Source: an uncultured Stenotrophomonas sp.
GTDB taxonomy: Bacteria > Pseudomonadota > Gammaproteobacteria > Xanthomonadales > Xanthomonadaceae
Direction of reading: 5' to 3'
Assembly: GCF_913778665.1 (NCBI RefSeq)
Contig: NZ_CAJYVQ010000008.1
Location: 682,001 to 746,000 of the forward strand
Length of the DNA stretch: 64,000 bases
Shown in pieces: positions 1 to 8,899 of the stretch. Within the stretch, counting starts at the first letter, position 1, and every line of letters starts with the position of its first letter. Made by a program: the position numbers and the translations under genes. The notes under the pieces were generated by a model, which searched no databases, was not told the origin of the DNA, and saw nothing but the letters and a program-made list of their open reading frames with translations.

Positions 1-396
1 GTAATCGGGCACGCCGTGGCTGTCCATCGAGGTGACCCACCAGCTGGCCGGCGCCAGCGAAATGGCGGCGAAGGCGAACAGGAAGCCGTAACTGATCAGC
101 ACCACCGCCAGCCACGAGATGAAGCGCACGCCGCGCTTACCGAAGAACTCGTTGATGGTGTCGGTCATGATGAACACCACCGGCCACAGCAGGGTGCCGG
201 CGGTGAAGCTGAGCGAGCCGGTCTGGCCGAACAGGTTCCAGTTCAGCGGATCGATGCCGAGGGTGTCTTCCAGAGCGAAGATCTTCACCCCGATCAGCTC
301 GGCCAGCACCGCGTTGCCGCAGAAGAACGCGGCCAGCACGATGAACAGCAGGACCGCGCGATCCTGCAGCGGGCGCTCGATCGGCGCCGCGGTCAT
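1..396 (-). CDS. yhhQ: Queuosine precursor transporter (YhhQ/VUT family), N-terminal part
   Basis: Inner-membrane transporter of the COG1738 family, which imports queuosine precursors such as preQ0/preQ1 for tRNA modification. The visible 132 residues start MTAAPIERPLQDRAVLLF and contain several hydrophobic helices and the family-typical stretch FTAGTLLWPVVF followed by MTDTINEFFGKRG, a polar patch conserved in this family. The gene runs off the left edge, so the C-terminal part is missing here. The start codon overlaps the stop of the upstream DUF502 gene by four bases (ATGA), implying translational coupling. The family call is firm; substrate is inferred from the family. Confidence 0.85.
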   Translation of the reverse strand, partial: MTAAPIERPLQDRAVLLFIVLAAFFCGNAVLAELIGVKIFALEDTLGIDPLNWNLFGQTGSLSFTAGTLLWPVVFIMTDTINEFFGKRGVRFISWLAVVLISYGFLFAFAAISLAPASWWVTSMDSHGVPDY

Positions 397-1076
397 TCGC
401 TGCGTTCGCCCGCGCGGGTGAACGGCACGCTGGACGGCGCCACGGCACCACCGGAAATGATGAAGCTCATCGCCTGGTCGACGGTCCAGTCGGTGGGGGT
501 CAGCAGCTCCACCGGCACGATTTCCAGGTAGCCCGAGGTCGGGTTGGGCGTGGTCGGCACGTACACTGCCGCCAGCTCACGGTCCGTGCCGTGCTCCTTG
601 ATGACCCGGGTGACCAGCCCGACCGACTTCATGTCGCGGTGCGGGAAGTCGATCAGCACCACGCGCTGGGTGCTGCCCGGCTCGGTCTGCAGCATGTCCA
701 GCAGCTTCTTGGCGCTGTCGTAGATGATGCTGGCCAGCGGAATACGCTTGATGACCGCGCCGACCCAGCGCAGCAGGCGCTGGCCGAGCACGCGGCGGCT
801 GGCCACGCCCACGGCCAGGATCACCAGCAACGTGGCCAGCAGAGCGATGGTGTCCTGGATCCACTCGGCGCGGACCCAGCCCAGGTAATGCGGGAAGCTG
901 GTCGCGATCTGTTCGGACAGCGGCACCACCAATGGGCTGGAGATGCCCGACAGCAGCACGAACACGAACTTGACCACGACCCAGGTCAGCCAGATCGGCA
1001 GCAGGGTCAACAGGCCGGTCAGGAACAGGCGCTGCAGGGAGGGGCGGGGAACCAGGGCGGGGGCTTCGAGCGACAT
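393..1076 (-). CDS. DUF502 family membrane protein
   Basis: A 227-residue protein starting MSLEAPALVPRPSLQRLFL. Two strong transmembrane segments lie near residues 14-38 and 75-95, followed by a soluble C-terminal region with VLIDFPHRDMKSVGLVTR and VYVPTTPNPTSGYL, the conserved blocks of the DUF502 family (COG2928). Function of the family is not established; members are small membrane proteins in many Gram-negatives and plants. It overlaps the downstream transporter gene by four bases and is probably cotranscribed with it. The full length matches the usual family length. Confidence 0.85.
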   Translation of the reverse strand: MSLEAPALVPRPSLQRLFLTGLLTLLPIWLTWVVVKFVFVLLSGISSPLVVPLSEQIATSFPHYLGWVRAEWIQDTIALLATLLVILAVGVASRRVLGQRLLRWVGAVIKRIPLASIIYDSAKKLLDMLQTEPGSTQRVVLIDFPHRDMKSVGLVTRVIKEHGTDRELAAVYVPTTPNPTSGYLEIVPVELLTPTDWTVDQAMSFIISGGAVAPSSVPFTRAGERSE

Positions 1077-1155
1077 GCGCGCATTGTAGCGTTCACCGCA
1101 GGTCGATTACGCTGGGCAATCAACGGTGGCAACAGCACATGGAAGGGAAGCTGTG

Positions 1156-2469
1156 TTGAAGATTCTGCGTGGACTGGGCTGGACCGTGGCGGGCCTGCTG
1201 GTGCTGGCGATCGTGGTGTGGTGCGCCTCGCGCATGTGGCCGGTGCCCGAATCGAGGCGGCAGGCGCAGCAGCGGCTGGAGGCACGGCTGCCGGCAAGCG
1301 GAGACAACGGCTATGCACTGCTGTGGACGCTCGCGTTCGATGACCTGGACTCCCGTCAGCGCGAGCAGGCGCTGGCCGAGGACCTGCGCCGCTGGAAGGC
1401 CGATCCGCGCGGCGAGGCCGGCGCGCAGCTTCATCTGACCGGACTGCATGGCGGACTGCGGCCGCGGTCGGCCGCCAGCTGCGGGCCGACGGCCGGCAAC
1501 TGCCTGGCCCAGGTGCGTGCCGATCCCCAGCGCTTCATCGACGCGCATGCCGGGCACCAGCAATTGCACGCGCGCCTGGACCAGCTGGCCGATGCGGACC
1601 ACTTCGTATCGCCGTTCCCGCCCAAGGGCGAGGGCATCGTGGTACCGCTACCCACTTACGGATTGATGGTTGATGCGACCAGCGCACGCGCGCTGGCCTA
1701 CGTGCAGGGCGATGTCGACGGCGCCCTGCGTGGCAGCTGCCGCGGGCTGCAGCTGGGTCGCCGGCTGGTGCCGGGCGGCAGCTACCTGGTCGACAGCCTC
1801 ATCGGCGCCAGCCTGGTGCAGGCCAATGCGCAATTGCTGGCCGACATGCTGGTCGAACTGCCGCCCGATCATCCGTTGCCGCCGGAATGCGAGGCGGCGA
1901 TGCGACCGGTGCTGGCCGAAGAGCAGAGCCTGTGCCGCGCCCTGCAGGGCGAGTTCGCGATGAGCCGCGCGGTGATCGAGCGGTCGGGGGAGGGGTTCGG
2001 TGTCGCACTGCTGCTGGACCGCGGCAGTACCCTGGCGCGCAGTGCCGGCAATCTCGGCTGGGCCTGTGGACCGGCAGCGCTGGCGGCACTGGAGGCCGAT
2101 CGCCCCCTGTTGGTGGCTGCGCCGCCGCAGCGTGATTTCGGCTGCCTGTCGAACTACCTGGGGTGCGCGCTGACCGATATCGCTGCGCCGGCCTACCCCG
2201 CCTATGCAGCGCGGACCCAGGATGCGGCGGCGATGGTACGCCTGCTGGCGGCACAGCGCTGGCTGCGGCAGCAGGCCGATGAACCGGTCGAGGCCCTGCA
2301 GCGGCTGCCAGCGCAGTTCCGCTCGCCGATGCGCGCACCGCAGCTGTCCGCTGACGGCCGTCGCCTGCAGGTGCCGCGACGCGCGCCGGCGCGCAGTCCG
2401 GACGAAGCGGCCTGGTTGACGGTACCGCTGCTGGCGGCCGATGCGGGCTCCAGCGTCGCCGCTGACTGA
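1156..2469 (+). CDS. Uncharacterised membrane-anchored protein
   Basis: A protein of about 437 residues that I do not recognise. It begins LKILRGLGWTVAGLLVLAIV, a single N-terminal transmembrane segment with basic residues before it, so the rest (alpha-helical, Ala/Leu/Arg rich, with several Cys) is probably periplasmic. A purine-rich ribosome-binding site (GGAAGGGAAG, 1141-1150) favours the TTG at 1156 or the GTG at 1153; a GTG at 1126 is in frame but lies before this site. It diverges from the DUF502 gene and is convergent with the next gene, only 8 bp away. Codon use looks normal for the window, so it is likely a real, lineage-restricted gene. Confidence 0.7.
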   Translation: MKILRGLGWTVAGLLVLAIVVWCASRMWPVPESRRQAQQRLEARLPASGDNGYALLWTLAFDDLDSRQREQALAEDLRRWKADPRGEAGAQLHLTGLHGGLRPRSAASCGPTAGNCLAQVRADPQRFIDAHAGHQQLHARLDQLADADHFVSPFPPKGEGIVVPLPTYGLMVDATSARALAYVQGDVDGALRGSCRGLQLGRRLVPGGSYLVDSLIGASLVQANAQLLADMLVELPPDHPLPPECEAAMRPVLAEEQSLCRALQGEFAMSRAVIERSGEGFGVALLLDRGSTLARSAGNLGWACGPAALAALEADRPLLVAAPPQRDFGCLSNYLGCALTDIAAPAYPAYAARTQDAAAMVRLLAAQRWLRQQADEPVEALQRLPAQFRSPMRAPQLSADGRRLQVPRRAPARSPDEAAWLTVPLLAADAGSSVAAD

Positions 2470-2477
2470 GAGCGGAC

Positions 2478-3194
2478 TCAGCCGCCGGCGGCTACCGGAT
2501 CGAAGCTCCAGCCGTCGCCGACAGTCTCCAGCGTCCAGCGTTGGCGGCCACGCAGCGGCTCCCAGCGCACGCGTTCCTTGTCGTCCTCGATGCTGCCTTC
2601 GACCCGCTTCACCTTGCGCGTGGAGAAATTCACGCTCACCGACGTGGTCTGCCCGGAGTTGCGCATTATTGAATCCTGGTCGTAGCCGATCAGCACGAAG
2701 GCACCGTCCTGCCAGCGGAAGGTGAACGCAGTGGTGCCCATTGACCAGCTGCCTGCGCTGGCGAAAGAGAACAGCGCCACCTTCAGTGTGCCGTGCTGGA
2801 TGCTGACGCCCCCGTCTTCCAGCGGGTCGCTCATCACCGGGTTATCCGGGCGTGGAATCAGCTGGTGGTCCTGCGCGGCAAGCACATAGCCCGACGGGCG
2901 CGACCAGGCGATGGCGAGGATGCGCGGGTTGCTGTCGTAGGGCGAAGGACCGAAGCCGTCGTGCTCGATGACATTGCGCGGGTCCTGCTGGCGCAGCACC
3001 AGCACCAGATCCGCGCGGCCGTCCTGGTCAAGATCGCCTTCGATGCTCGACTCCAGCGTCCAGCCCGAGGGCACGAAGCCGGCGGCATCGGCGGCCTGCA
3101 CCGGCAGCGTCGGATACTGGGTAGGCGGAAGCGCCCGGGCGTGCGCTGCGCAGGGCAGCGCAACCAGCAGTGCGGCAAGGGCGTAACGGCGCAT
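2478..3194 (-). CDS. Secreted uncharacterised protein with FG-GAP/VCBS-like motif
   Basis: A 238-residue protein with a clear Sec signal peptide (MRRYALAALLVALPCAAHA). After it comes a segment with EGDLDQDGRADLVLVLRQ, the D-x-D-x-D-G Ca-binding-like pattern found in FG-GAP/VCBS repeats, here in one copy. The start is placed at 3194 because GGAGG lies just upstream of this Met; a Met four codons earlier contains that site. It is convergent with the membrane-anchored protein and in the same orientation as the DUF4442 gene upstream. The role is unknown; an extracytoplasmic location is supported. Confidence 0.72.
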   Translation of the reverse strand: MRRYALAALLVALPCAAHARALPPTQYPTLPVQAADAAGFVPSGWTLESSIEGDLDQDGRADLVLVLRQQDPRNVIEHDGFGPSPYDSNPRILAIAWSRPSGYVLAAQDHQLIPRPDNPVMSDPLEDGGVSIQHGTLKVALFSFASAGSWSMGTTAFTFRWQDGAFVLIGYDQDSIMRNSGQTTSVSVNFSTRKVKRVEGSIEDDKERVRWEPLRGRQRWTLETVGDGWSFDPVAAGG

Positions 3195-3240
3195 CGGAGC
3201 CTCCATGGCAGTGGAGGAGAGGATAGCGCCTGCGCGGCAA

Positions 3241-3693
3241 TCAGCGTGCGTGCGGCTTCAGACGCAGGTAGACCTGCTTGCGCACCTGGGCGACCACCTC
3301 GCCGCTTGCATCGACCACGTCGTTGCTGAACCAGCGCAGCACCTTCTCACCGCTGGCCGCCTCGGCACGCAGCTCGTCCAGCAGCACCTCGTCGATGCGG
3401 AACGAAGTGCGTACGGTGCCGCGGCCGGGCTTGAGGAAATCGATGGCGCCGGCACGATCCCACACGTAGTAGTCGCGGCCGAGGGTATGCATCAGGCCGA
3501 GCATCCAGAACGGATCGGTCATCGCGAACAGGCTACCGCCGAAGTGGGTGCCAACGTAGTTGCGGTTCCACGGGCGGAGGCGCAGCTCGACGTCGATCTG
3601 CTGGTAATCGGGCGTGATGCGGGTGACATGGATGCCGGTGAACAGGAACGGCGGCCAGAGATTGATGCCGAAGCGGAACAGGCGGGCGTTCAT
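3241..3693 (-). CDS. DUF4442 hotdog-fold thioesterase-like protein
   Basis: About 150 residues with the hotdog arrangement of the DUF4442/PaaI-like group: NLWPPFLFTGIHVTRITPDY, then NRNYVGTHFGGSLFAMTDPFWM, where the G-[TN]-x-F-G-G-S-L segment follows the central helix entry seen in acyl-CoA thioesterases. These proteins are thought to act on acyl-thioesters, but the substrate is unknown. Start at MNARLFRF (3693) gives a compact domain; an in-frame ATG at 3732 and the one at 3738 are alternatives, as no strong ribosome-binding site decides. Confidence 0.8.
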   Translation of the reverse strand: MNARLFRFGINLWPPFLFTGIHVTRITPDYQQIDVELRLRPWNRNYVGTHFGGSLFAMTDPFWMLGLMHTLGRDYYVWDRAGAIDFLKPGRGTVRTSFRIDEVLLDELRAEAASGEKVLRWFSNDVVDASGEVVAQVRKQVYLRLKPHAR

Positions 3694-3857
3694 GTGGGTC
3701 CGGGCGCAGGGCAGGGGCTCCAGTCTAACCATTCGCATGCGTATGTTGAACGCCCCGGGCCGAAGCGGACCCGCACATAGCCTCGAGCCTGCTCGACGGC
3801 TTTCGGCGTTGATGCGGCGAGCAAGCTAGGCGCTAGGGGGATGGCGCTTGGCGCCGG

Positions 3858-5480
3858 CTATGCGCCGTCGATCGTGTAGCCGTCGCGGCCGTTGGCCTTG
3901 GCCAGGTATAGCGCGGTATCAGCGCCCTCGACGAAGTGATGGGGTTGCAGTTCGCCATCCGGCACGCGGGTGAACACGCCCACGGTGAGCGTGACTCGAT
4001 CATCGTGGCCATCCCCATGAGGCGGCAGCGCACGCACGCAGGCGATCAGGTCCTCGATCACCTGCCGCGCGCCTTCGGCCGGGGTATCGGGCAGCACCAG
4101 CGCGAACTCGTCGCCACCGTAGCGCGCGGCCATGTCGCGCGGACGCCGCGCATGCGCACCGATCAGCTGGGCAACGTCGCGCAGCACGCGGTCGCCTACC
4201 TGGTGGCCATGGCGGTCGTTGTGCCGCTTGAAGTGGTCGACGTCGATCAAGGCCAGGCTCAGTGGCTTGCCGCCACGTCGTGCGGCGTCGCATTCCTGCT
4301 GAAGCGCCTGCTCGAAGCGCAGTCGGTTGCCCAGACCGGTCAGTGCATCGCGGTTGGCCTGTCGGTGCCACGCCGAAATCCGCCACATCGCCCATGCCAG
4401 CAGTACCAGCAGGATGCCCAGCATGGCGGTGGCCGGCGCCCACCACAGGTTGCTTGCACGCAACAGCAGCCAGCTCAACAGCGGGGCCAGCGGCAGCGAA
4501 GCCAACGCCGCCAGCCACGGCAGGCGCAGGCCGAGCAGGACCACGCACAGCGCCACCAGTACGCCACTGATGGCGTGCTGCCAGAGGCGCGGCAGCACGT
4601 TGATCTGCTTGCGCTGCAGCAGCATCGAGGCGATGTTGGCCTGGTACTCGCTGCCGCTCATCCAGAACTCGCGGGTGGTCGGGGTCAGCAGCCGCGGCGC
4701 GATGCCGCTGGCGGTCATGCCCACCACGATGCGGCGGCCATGCAGCATGGCCATGTCGACATGGCCGTCGAGGACGTCTGCATAGGAGACCTGCGGAAGG
4801 CGTTCGGGCGGACCGGCGTAACGCACGCGCACGTAGTCGTCGCGCCGCCACTGGTAGGGCGAGTCCATCTCCGGATCCGGGTCGGGTAGCCCGTGTACCG
4901 CGTCTGCGCGCAGCCCGGCCAGGGCCAGGCCGAGCGCCGGCCAGTGGGGGTGGCCGATCCCTGCCTGCAGGTACACGCCGCGGGCAACACCATCGCCGTC
5001 CACCTCCACATCGGTGTGGCCTATGGCGGCGGCACTGGCAGCGATCTGGGGGATCGGCAGCATTTCCTCGGCCATGCGATCACCGGCGGCAGGCGCGGCC
5101 AGCACCGGCAGCACGACGCGGCCGTTGCGGCGTATCGCGGCGGCCAGTTCTTCGTCCTGGTGGCTGTCGCGGCGGTCCGGTTCGGAGAGCATCAGGTCCA
5201 GCGCGACGCGTTCGGCGCCAGCATCGGTCAGCCGGTCCAGCAAGCGTGCATGCACCGAGCGGGGCCACGGCCACTGGCCGATGCGTTGCAGGCTGCCTTC
5301 GTCGATGGCCACGATCAGCACGCTCGGATCCGGGCGGTACTCCCAGCCACCGACCATCGCGTCATAGGCGGCTTCGTCCTGGCGCCACAGCCACTGGCCC
5401 TGGCTGGCCACGATCGTCAGTATTCCGGCCAGCAGGGCCAGCAGGATGCGCTTCGACCAGGGCAGTGGCGAGCGCCTCAC
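3858..5480 (-). CDS. CHASE2-domain diguanylate cyclase
   Basis: A 540-residue membrane sensor that should make cyclic di-GMP. An N-terminal transmembrane helix (~8-28) is followed by a periplasmic CHASE2 domain (~35-290, including SVLIVAIDEGSLQRIGQWPW), two or three transmembrane helices (~300-360) and a GGDEF domain with an intact GGDEF motif at residues 455-459. RPRD at 446-449 fits the RxxD inhibitory site, so product inhibition is expected. The start is the GTG at 5480, which overlaps the stop of the upstream LysM/FecR gene (GTGA). The tight coupling suggests that the FecR protein and the CHASE2 sensor act in one periplasmic signalling path. Confidence 0.92.
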   Translation of the reverse strand: MRRSPLPWSKRILLALLAGILTIVASQGQWLWRQDEAAYDAMVGGWEYRPDPSVLIVAIDEGSLQRIGQWPWPRSVHARLLDRLTDAGAERVALDLMLSEPDRRDSHQDEELAAAIRRNGRVVLPVLAAPAAGDRMAEEMLPIPQIAASAAAIGHTDVEVDGDGVARGVYLQAGIGHPHWPALGLALAGLRADAVHGLPDPDPEMDSPYQWRRDDYVRVRYAGPPERLPQVSYADVLDGHVDMAMLHGRRIVVGMTASGIAPRLLTPTTREFWMSGSEYQANIASMLLQRKQINVLPRLWQHAISGVLVALCVVLLGLRLPWLAALASLPLAPLLSWLLLRASNLWWAPATAMLGILLVLLAWAMWRISAWHRQANRDALTGLGNRLRFEQALQQECDAARRGGKPLSLALIDVDHFKRHNDRHGHQVGDRVLRDVAQLIGAHARRPRDMAARYGGDEFALVLPDTPAEGARQVIEDLIACVRALPPHGDGHDDRVTLTVGVFTRVPDGELQPHHFVEGADTALYLAKANGRDGYTIDGA

Positions 5481-7102
5481 AACAGCAGCCACAACAGCAG
5501 TGCACCACCGCCAGCGCCGTAGCAGAGGCGGCACGGCAGGCCGATCTGCTGGGCCGGTGAAAACTCGCCGGCATGACCGTCATCGTCGATGTACTGCACG
5601 CGCACGTGCAGGGTGCCGCGCCACGGGCGCTTGAAGCTGACCTGCGGTTCGCTCACGGTCTCGTCAACCAGCGGTGCCTTGAAGTCACCGCGGCGGTCGA
5701 CCTGCACCCGATAGCGTTGGCCTTCGCCGCCCGCCTGCCAGCGCAGGGTCAACCTGCCGTGCGCGGCTTCGGGCGGCTGCAGCGCCGGATCGACCGGTTC
5801 GTTGCTCAGCTGCAGCGGCAACGCTTGCCCATAGCGGCCCTGGTGGCCTTCGGCGTCGCGCGACGCTACCCGCCAGAAGTACTGTCCCGGCGGCAGCGGC
5901 TGGGTCAGGCGCAGGTCGGTGCCGTGGCTGGCCTGTTCCTGCAACGGCTGCACGAAGGTCGGTTCGGCGGCGATCTGCAGCACACTGCTGCGCGCGCCGG
6001 GGGCCTGGCTCCAGCGGAAACGCGGGCGATTGCTGTTGACGGTCTGCCCATGCAGCGGCGACACCGTGAGCGGAGGCGGTGGCTGGTCGCTGAGTTCGAA
6101 ATCGGCGCTGGCGTCGAGGCCTTCCACGCCCTCCGCATCGACGGCGCGCAGCAGGATGCGCAGCTGGCCCGGCGGCAGGTCGCCGATCGCCAGCCGGGTG
6201 TCGGCAGTGGTGGCCGCAAACAGCAGCACTTCCGGCGTCGCCGCCAGCACTACTTCCACGCGGTAGTGGTCGGCGCCGGTGACTGGCTCCCACGCCAGCA
6301 GCGTCGGCAGCGGTGCCAGGTGCAGTTCGCCGTTGCGCAGCTGCGGTGCCGGCAGCAGCGCGGAAACCGCAGCGGGTGCGACATCGGCGCTGCCGCTGCG
6401 GGCGGCCTGTCCTGGCCGGACCAGACGCTGGCCGTGGATATTGCCGACCTGCACCTTGCCCTGCAGCACTTCGGTAGCGGCGACCTGGCCGGTATCGCCG
6501 GCGCTGACCCGGAACACGGTGCCGCGCACGCTGCTGGTCGCCGTCGGCGCATCGATGATGTAGCGCGATGCCGGACCGCGCGCGGGCGTAACCCGGTTGC
6601 TCGCGCGCCCCTGCTGCAGGCGCAGGCGGGTGTCGACCATGCCGGTGTGGCCATAGCGGCTGAGCTGGTCCAGGCGCAGGCGCGAATACTCGCGCAGCTG
6701 CAGGCGCGAGGCGTCGGCGAATTCCAGGGTGACGCTGGATTCACCTTCGGTCTGTACGGTGTCACCGATGTGCAGCTGCTCGCCGGCCCGGATGGCGCGG
6801 GTGGCGCTGCCATCGGCGCTGGACACTTCAGCCTTGCCGCGGACCGAGAGCACCCGCGCCGGCGCGGGCTCGGTGCGCAGCCAGCTGATCGGGAAGCGCA
6901 GCAACTGGCCGGGCGGCAGCTGGTAGGGATTGTCGATGCGGTTGTGCTGCTGCAGCTGCTGCCAGCGTACCGAGGGCTTCAGGTACGCGCCGCCCAGGTC
7001 CCACAGCGTATCTCCGGGGCGGACGCGATAGTTCCAGTCCTGCGCGGCGGCCAGCGCCGGCAGCAGGAGCAGGGTACAGAGCAGGGCGCCCTTGAAGCGC
7101 AT
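5477..7102 (-). CDS. LysM and FecR domain periplasmic protein
   Basis: About 541 residues. A signal peptide (MRFKGALLCTLLLLPALAAA) is followed by a LysM domain (~22-72; YRVRPGDTLWDLGGAYL) for peptidoglycan binding, a FecR-type domain (~80-210, with RVLSVRGKAEV and TSSVRGTVFRVSAGDTG) and two fibronectin-III-like stretches towards the C-terminus. A GTG at 7132 is an alternative start ten codons upstream; neither has a strong ribosome-binding site. FecR domains usually carry envelope signals, but here there is no sigma-factor gene; instead the downstream, overlapping gene is a CHASE2 diguanylate cyclase. The C-terminal end KRPWRGTLHVRVQYIDDDGH looks like a beta-sandwich domain. Confidence 0.9.
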   Translation of the reverse strand: MRFKGALLCTLLLLPALAAAQDWNYRVRPGDTLWDLGGAYLKPSVRWQQLQQHNRIDNPYQLPPGQLLRFPISWLRTEPAPARVLSVRGKAEVSSADGSATRAIRAGEQLHIGDTVQTEGESSVTLEFADASRLQLREYSRLRLDQLSRYGHTGMVDTRLRLQQGRASNRVTPARGPASRYIIDAPTATSSVRGTVFRVSAGDTGQVAATEVLQGKVQVGNIHGQRLVRPGQAARSGSADVAPAAVSALLPAPQLRNGELHLAPLPTLLAWEPVTGADHYRVEVVLAATPEVLLFAATTADTRLAIGDLPPGQLRILLRAVDAEGVEGLDASADFELSDQPPPPLTVSPLHGQTVNSNRPRFRWSQAPGARSSVLQIAAEPTFVQPLQEQASHGTDLRLTQPLPPGQYFWRVASRDAEGHQGRYGQALPLQLSNEPVDPALQPPEAAHGRLTLRWQAGGEGQRYRVQVDRRGDFKAPLVDETVSEPQVSFKRPWRGTLHVRVQYIDDDGHAGEFSPAQQIGLPCRLCYGAGGGALLLWLLL

Positions 7103-7286
7103 GGCGAACGACAGCGAGCGGACGAAGGTCACAGGTTTGCAATCCCGGCAATGCGGGGGTGCGCCTGCAAGACCCCATTGGCCCCGACCTCATCCCCCCG
7201 AACGGATCGTGGCAGCCGTACGGCCGCCATCGCGCGCATTATTGCCCGCCTGCAATGCAGGGATTCTGAACGAACCCGGCTCCCGT

Positions 7287-8144
7287 TCAGAACAGCAGGG
7301 ACGCCATCCTGCGGCGGTACTGGCCGACCAGATCCTCGTCGGAGATCACATTGAAGGCGTCGATGAGGGCCTTGCGCGGCAGGCCTTCCTCGAAACCGCG
7401 GTCGATCCGCAGCATCTCCAGGAACTGCGCCAGCGCGGCCTCGTCGTGGCCACCGAGCAACAGCTGCACGCCGCGCAGGTGGCGGGCCTCGAGGTCGTTG
7501 CCGTCGGCGGCGATGCGTGCTTCCAGGACCTCGGCAGCGGGCGCATCCTTCAGCGCAGCGGCGAAGGACAGGCGGGCGCGGGCACGCACGGCGCGGTCGT
7601 CGGTGGCGAGGTTGGCGGGCAGGCCGTCGATCAGCGTGCCGGCTTCATCGACGCCGCCGATCTGCAGCAGGGCCAGCGCCAGGTCGAGCTTCAGCTCATC
7701 CTTGTCCGGTTCGGCGGCGATCTGCGCGCGCAGCACATCCACTTGGGCCTGCGGATCCAGCGGCGCCTCGTCTTCGGCTCCGGTATCGCCGATGTCGGCC
7801 GGCACCACGCCGTGCTGGGCCAGGAATTCACGCAGCTGGCCTTCCGGAATGGCGCCGGGGAAGCCGTCCACCAGCTGTCCGCCCTTGACCAGGAACACGG
7901 TCGGCACCGACCGGATCTGGAAGGCCGCCGCGATCTGCTGTTCCTTGTCGACGTCGACCTTGGCCAGTTCGAAGGCGCCGTTGTACTCGGCGGCCAGCTT
8001 TTCCAGCATCGGGCCCAAGGTCTTGCACGGGCCGCACCAGGGGGCCCAGAAATCGACCAGCACCGGCGTCTGCAGCGACTTCTGCAGGACTTCGGCCTCG
8101 AAGGTCGCAGTGGTGGCGTCGAATACGTAGGTCGTCTCGGTCAT
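7287..8144 (-). CDS. cnoX: Thioredoxin-TPR chaperone (YbbN/CnoX type)
   Basis: A 285-residue protein: thioredoxin domain at ~5-110 with WCGPCK (Cys37 and Cys40) and the cis-proline segment IRSVPTVFLV, then a TPR-like helical domain (~120-285). This is the architecture of YbbN/CnoX, which holds unfolding proteins, works with GroEL/DnaK and protects against oxidative damage. Unlike E. coli CnoX, where the active site is SxxC, both cysteines are present, so disulfide exchange is possible. It stands alone, divergent from the DUF998 gene. Length matches the family. Confidence 0.92.
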   Translation of the reverse strand: MTETTYVFDATTATFEAEVLQKSLQTPVLVDFWAPWCGPCKTLGPMLEKLAAEYNGAFELAKVDVDKEQQIAAAFQIRSVPTVFLVKGGQLVDGFPGAIPEGQLREFLAQHGVVPADIGDTGAEDEAPLDPQAQVDVLRAQIAAEPDKDELKLDLALALLQIGGVDEAGTLIDGLPANLATDDRAVRARARLSFAAALKDAPAAEVLEARIAADGNDLEARHLRGVQLLLGGHDEAALAQFLEMLRIDRGFEEGLPRKALIDAFNVISDEDLVGQYRRRMASLLF

Positions 8145-8266
8145 GGGGAGGCATCGTTTGGCATCTGGAGACCGATTCTATGGTGACGATCGATGCCGGT
8201 CTCAACCCGGGGTGCGGCAAATGCCTGACAATGCGGTCTTCCCGTTGCCGTTGTTCCGGAGCCTGC

Positions 8267-8869
8267 ATGTCGCCCCTGTCCCCGTTGTTGCGCCTGTCCG
8301 GCCTGTGCGCCGCGCTGCTGTTCGTACTGGCGGTGCTGGGCTTCGGCGCAGGCCTGGATGGCTATGCGCAGGTCCGGCATCCGGTAGCGCTGCTGGGCGC
8401 GCATGGCGTACCGCATGCGCTGGCGTTCAACCTGCTGGGATTCTTGCTGCCTGGCCTGTTGGCGGTGGTAGTGGCCGAGGGCCTGCGCCGGCGCCTGCCG
8501 GCCACCGCCGGCTGGGCGCCTCGGGTCGGCAGCCAGATGCTGCTGCTGGCCGGGCTGGCGTTCGCCGCCATGGGCCTGCTGCCGCTGGATGTGGACGACC
8601 TGCATGGCTCAGCCAGCCAGCTGCATGCCAGTGCCTGGATGATCTGGGTGCTGGGCTTCGTCGCCGGCACCCTTCTGTTGGGTATTTCGCGGTTGCGCCA
8701 AGCGCAGGGCCGTGCGCTGGGGCTGGCAGCGGTCGCCTGCGGCGTGTTGGCGGCGCTGGCGGCCTTTGCCCTGCAGGGCGTGCTGTCGGCCCCGCTGGCG
8801 CAGCGCCTGGCGTTTGCCTGCTGGGCAATCTGGCTGGCGGTGGCGCTGCCGCTGTTGCGGCACCGCTGA
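8267..8869 (+). CDS. DUF998 family integral membrane protein
   Basis: A 200-residue hydrophobic protein with about six transmembrane helices, starting MSPLSPLLRLSGLCAALLFV. Spacing of helices and the HALAFNLLGFLLPGLLAVVV and DDLHGSASQLHASAW segments fit the DUF998 family (COG3371), whose function is unknown. An in-frame ATG 87 bases upstream would add a Cys-rich, non-hydrophobic extension and is unlikely. It is followed by a GC-rich hairpin (8870-8891) and a convergent small secreted-protein gene. Confidence 0.75.
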   Translation: MSPLSPLLRLSGLCAALLFVLAVLGFGAGLDGYAQVRHPVALLGAHGVPHALAFNLLGFLLPGLLAVVVAEGLRRRLPATAGWAPRVGSQMLLLAGLAFAAMGLLPLDVDDLHGSASQLHASAWMIWVLGFVAGTLLLGISRLRQAQGRALGLAAVACGVLAALAAFALQGVLSAPLAQRLAFACWAIWLAVALPLLRHR

Positions 8870-8891
8870 GGGCGCGGCGATGGCCGCGCCC
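8870..8891. terminator. GC-rich hairpin between convergent genes
   Basis: A perfect 9-bp stem (GGGCGCGGC with GCCGCGCCC) and a 4-base loop immediately after the DUF998 stop. There is no T-tract, so termination efficiency is uncertain; it may serve both this gene and the convergent one at 8900. Confidence 0.4.
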
Positions 8892-8899
8892 GGTCCGGA

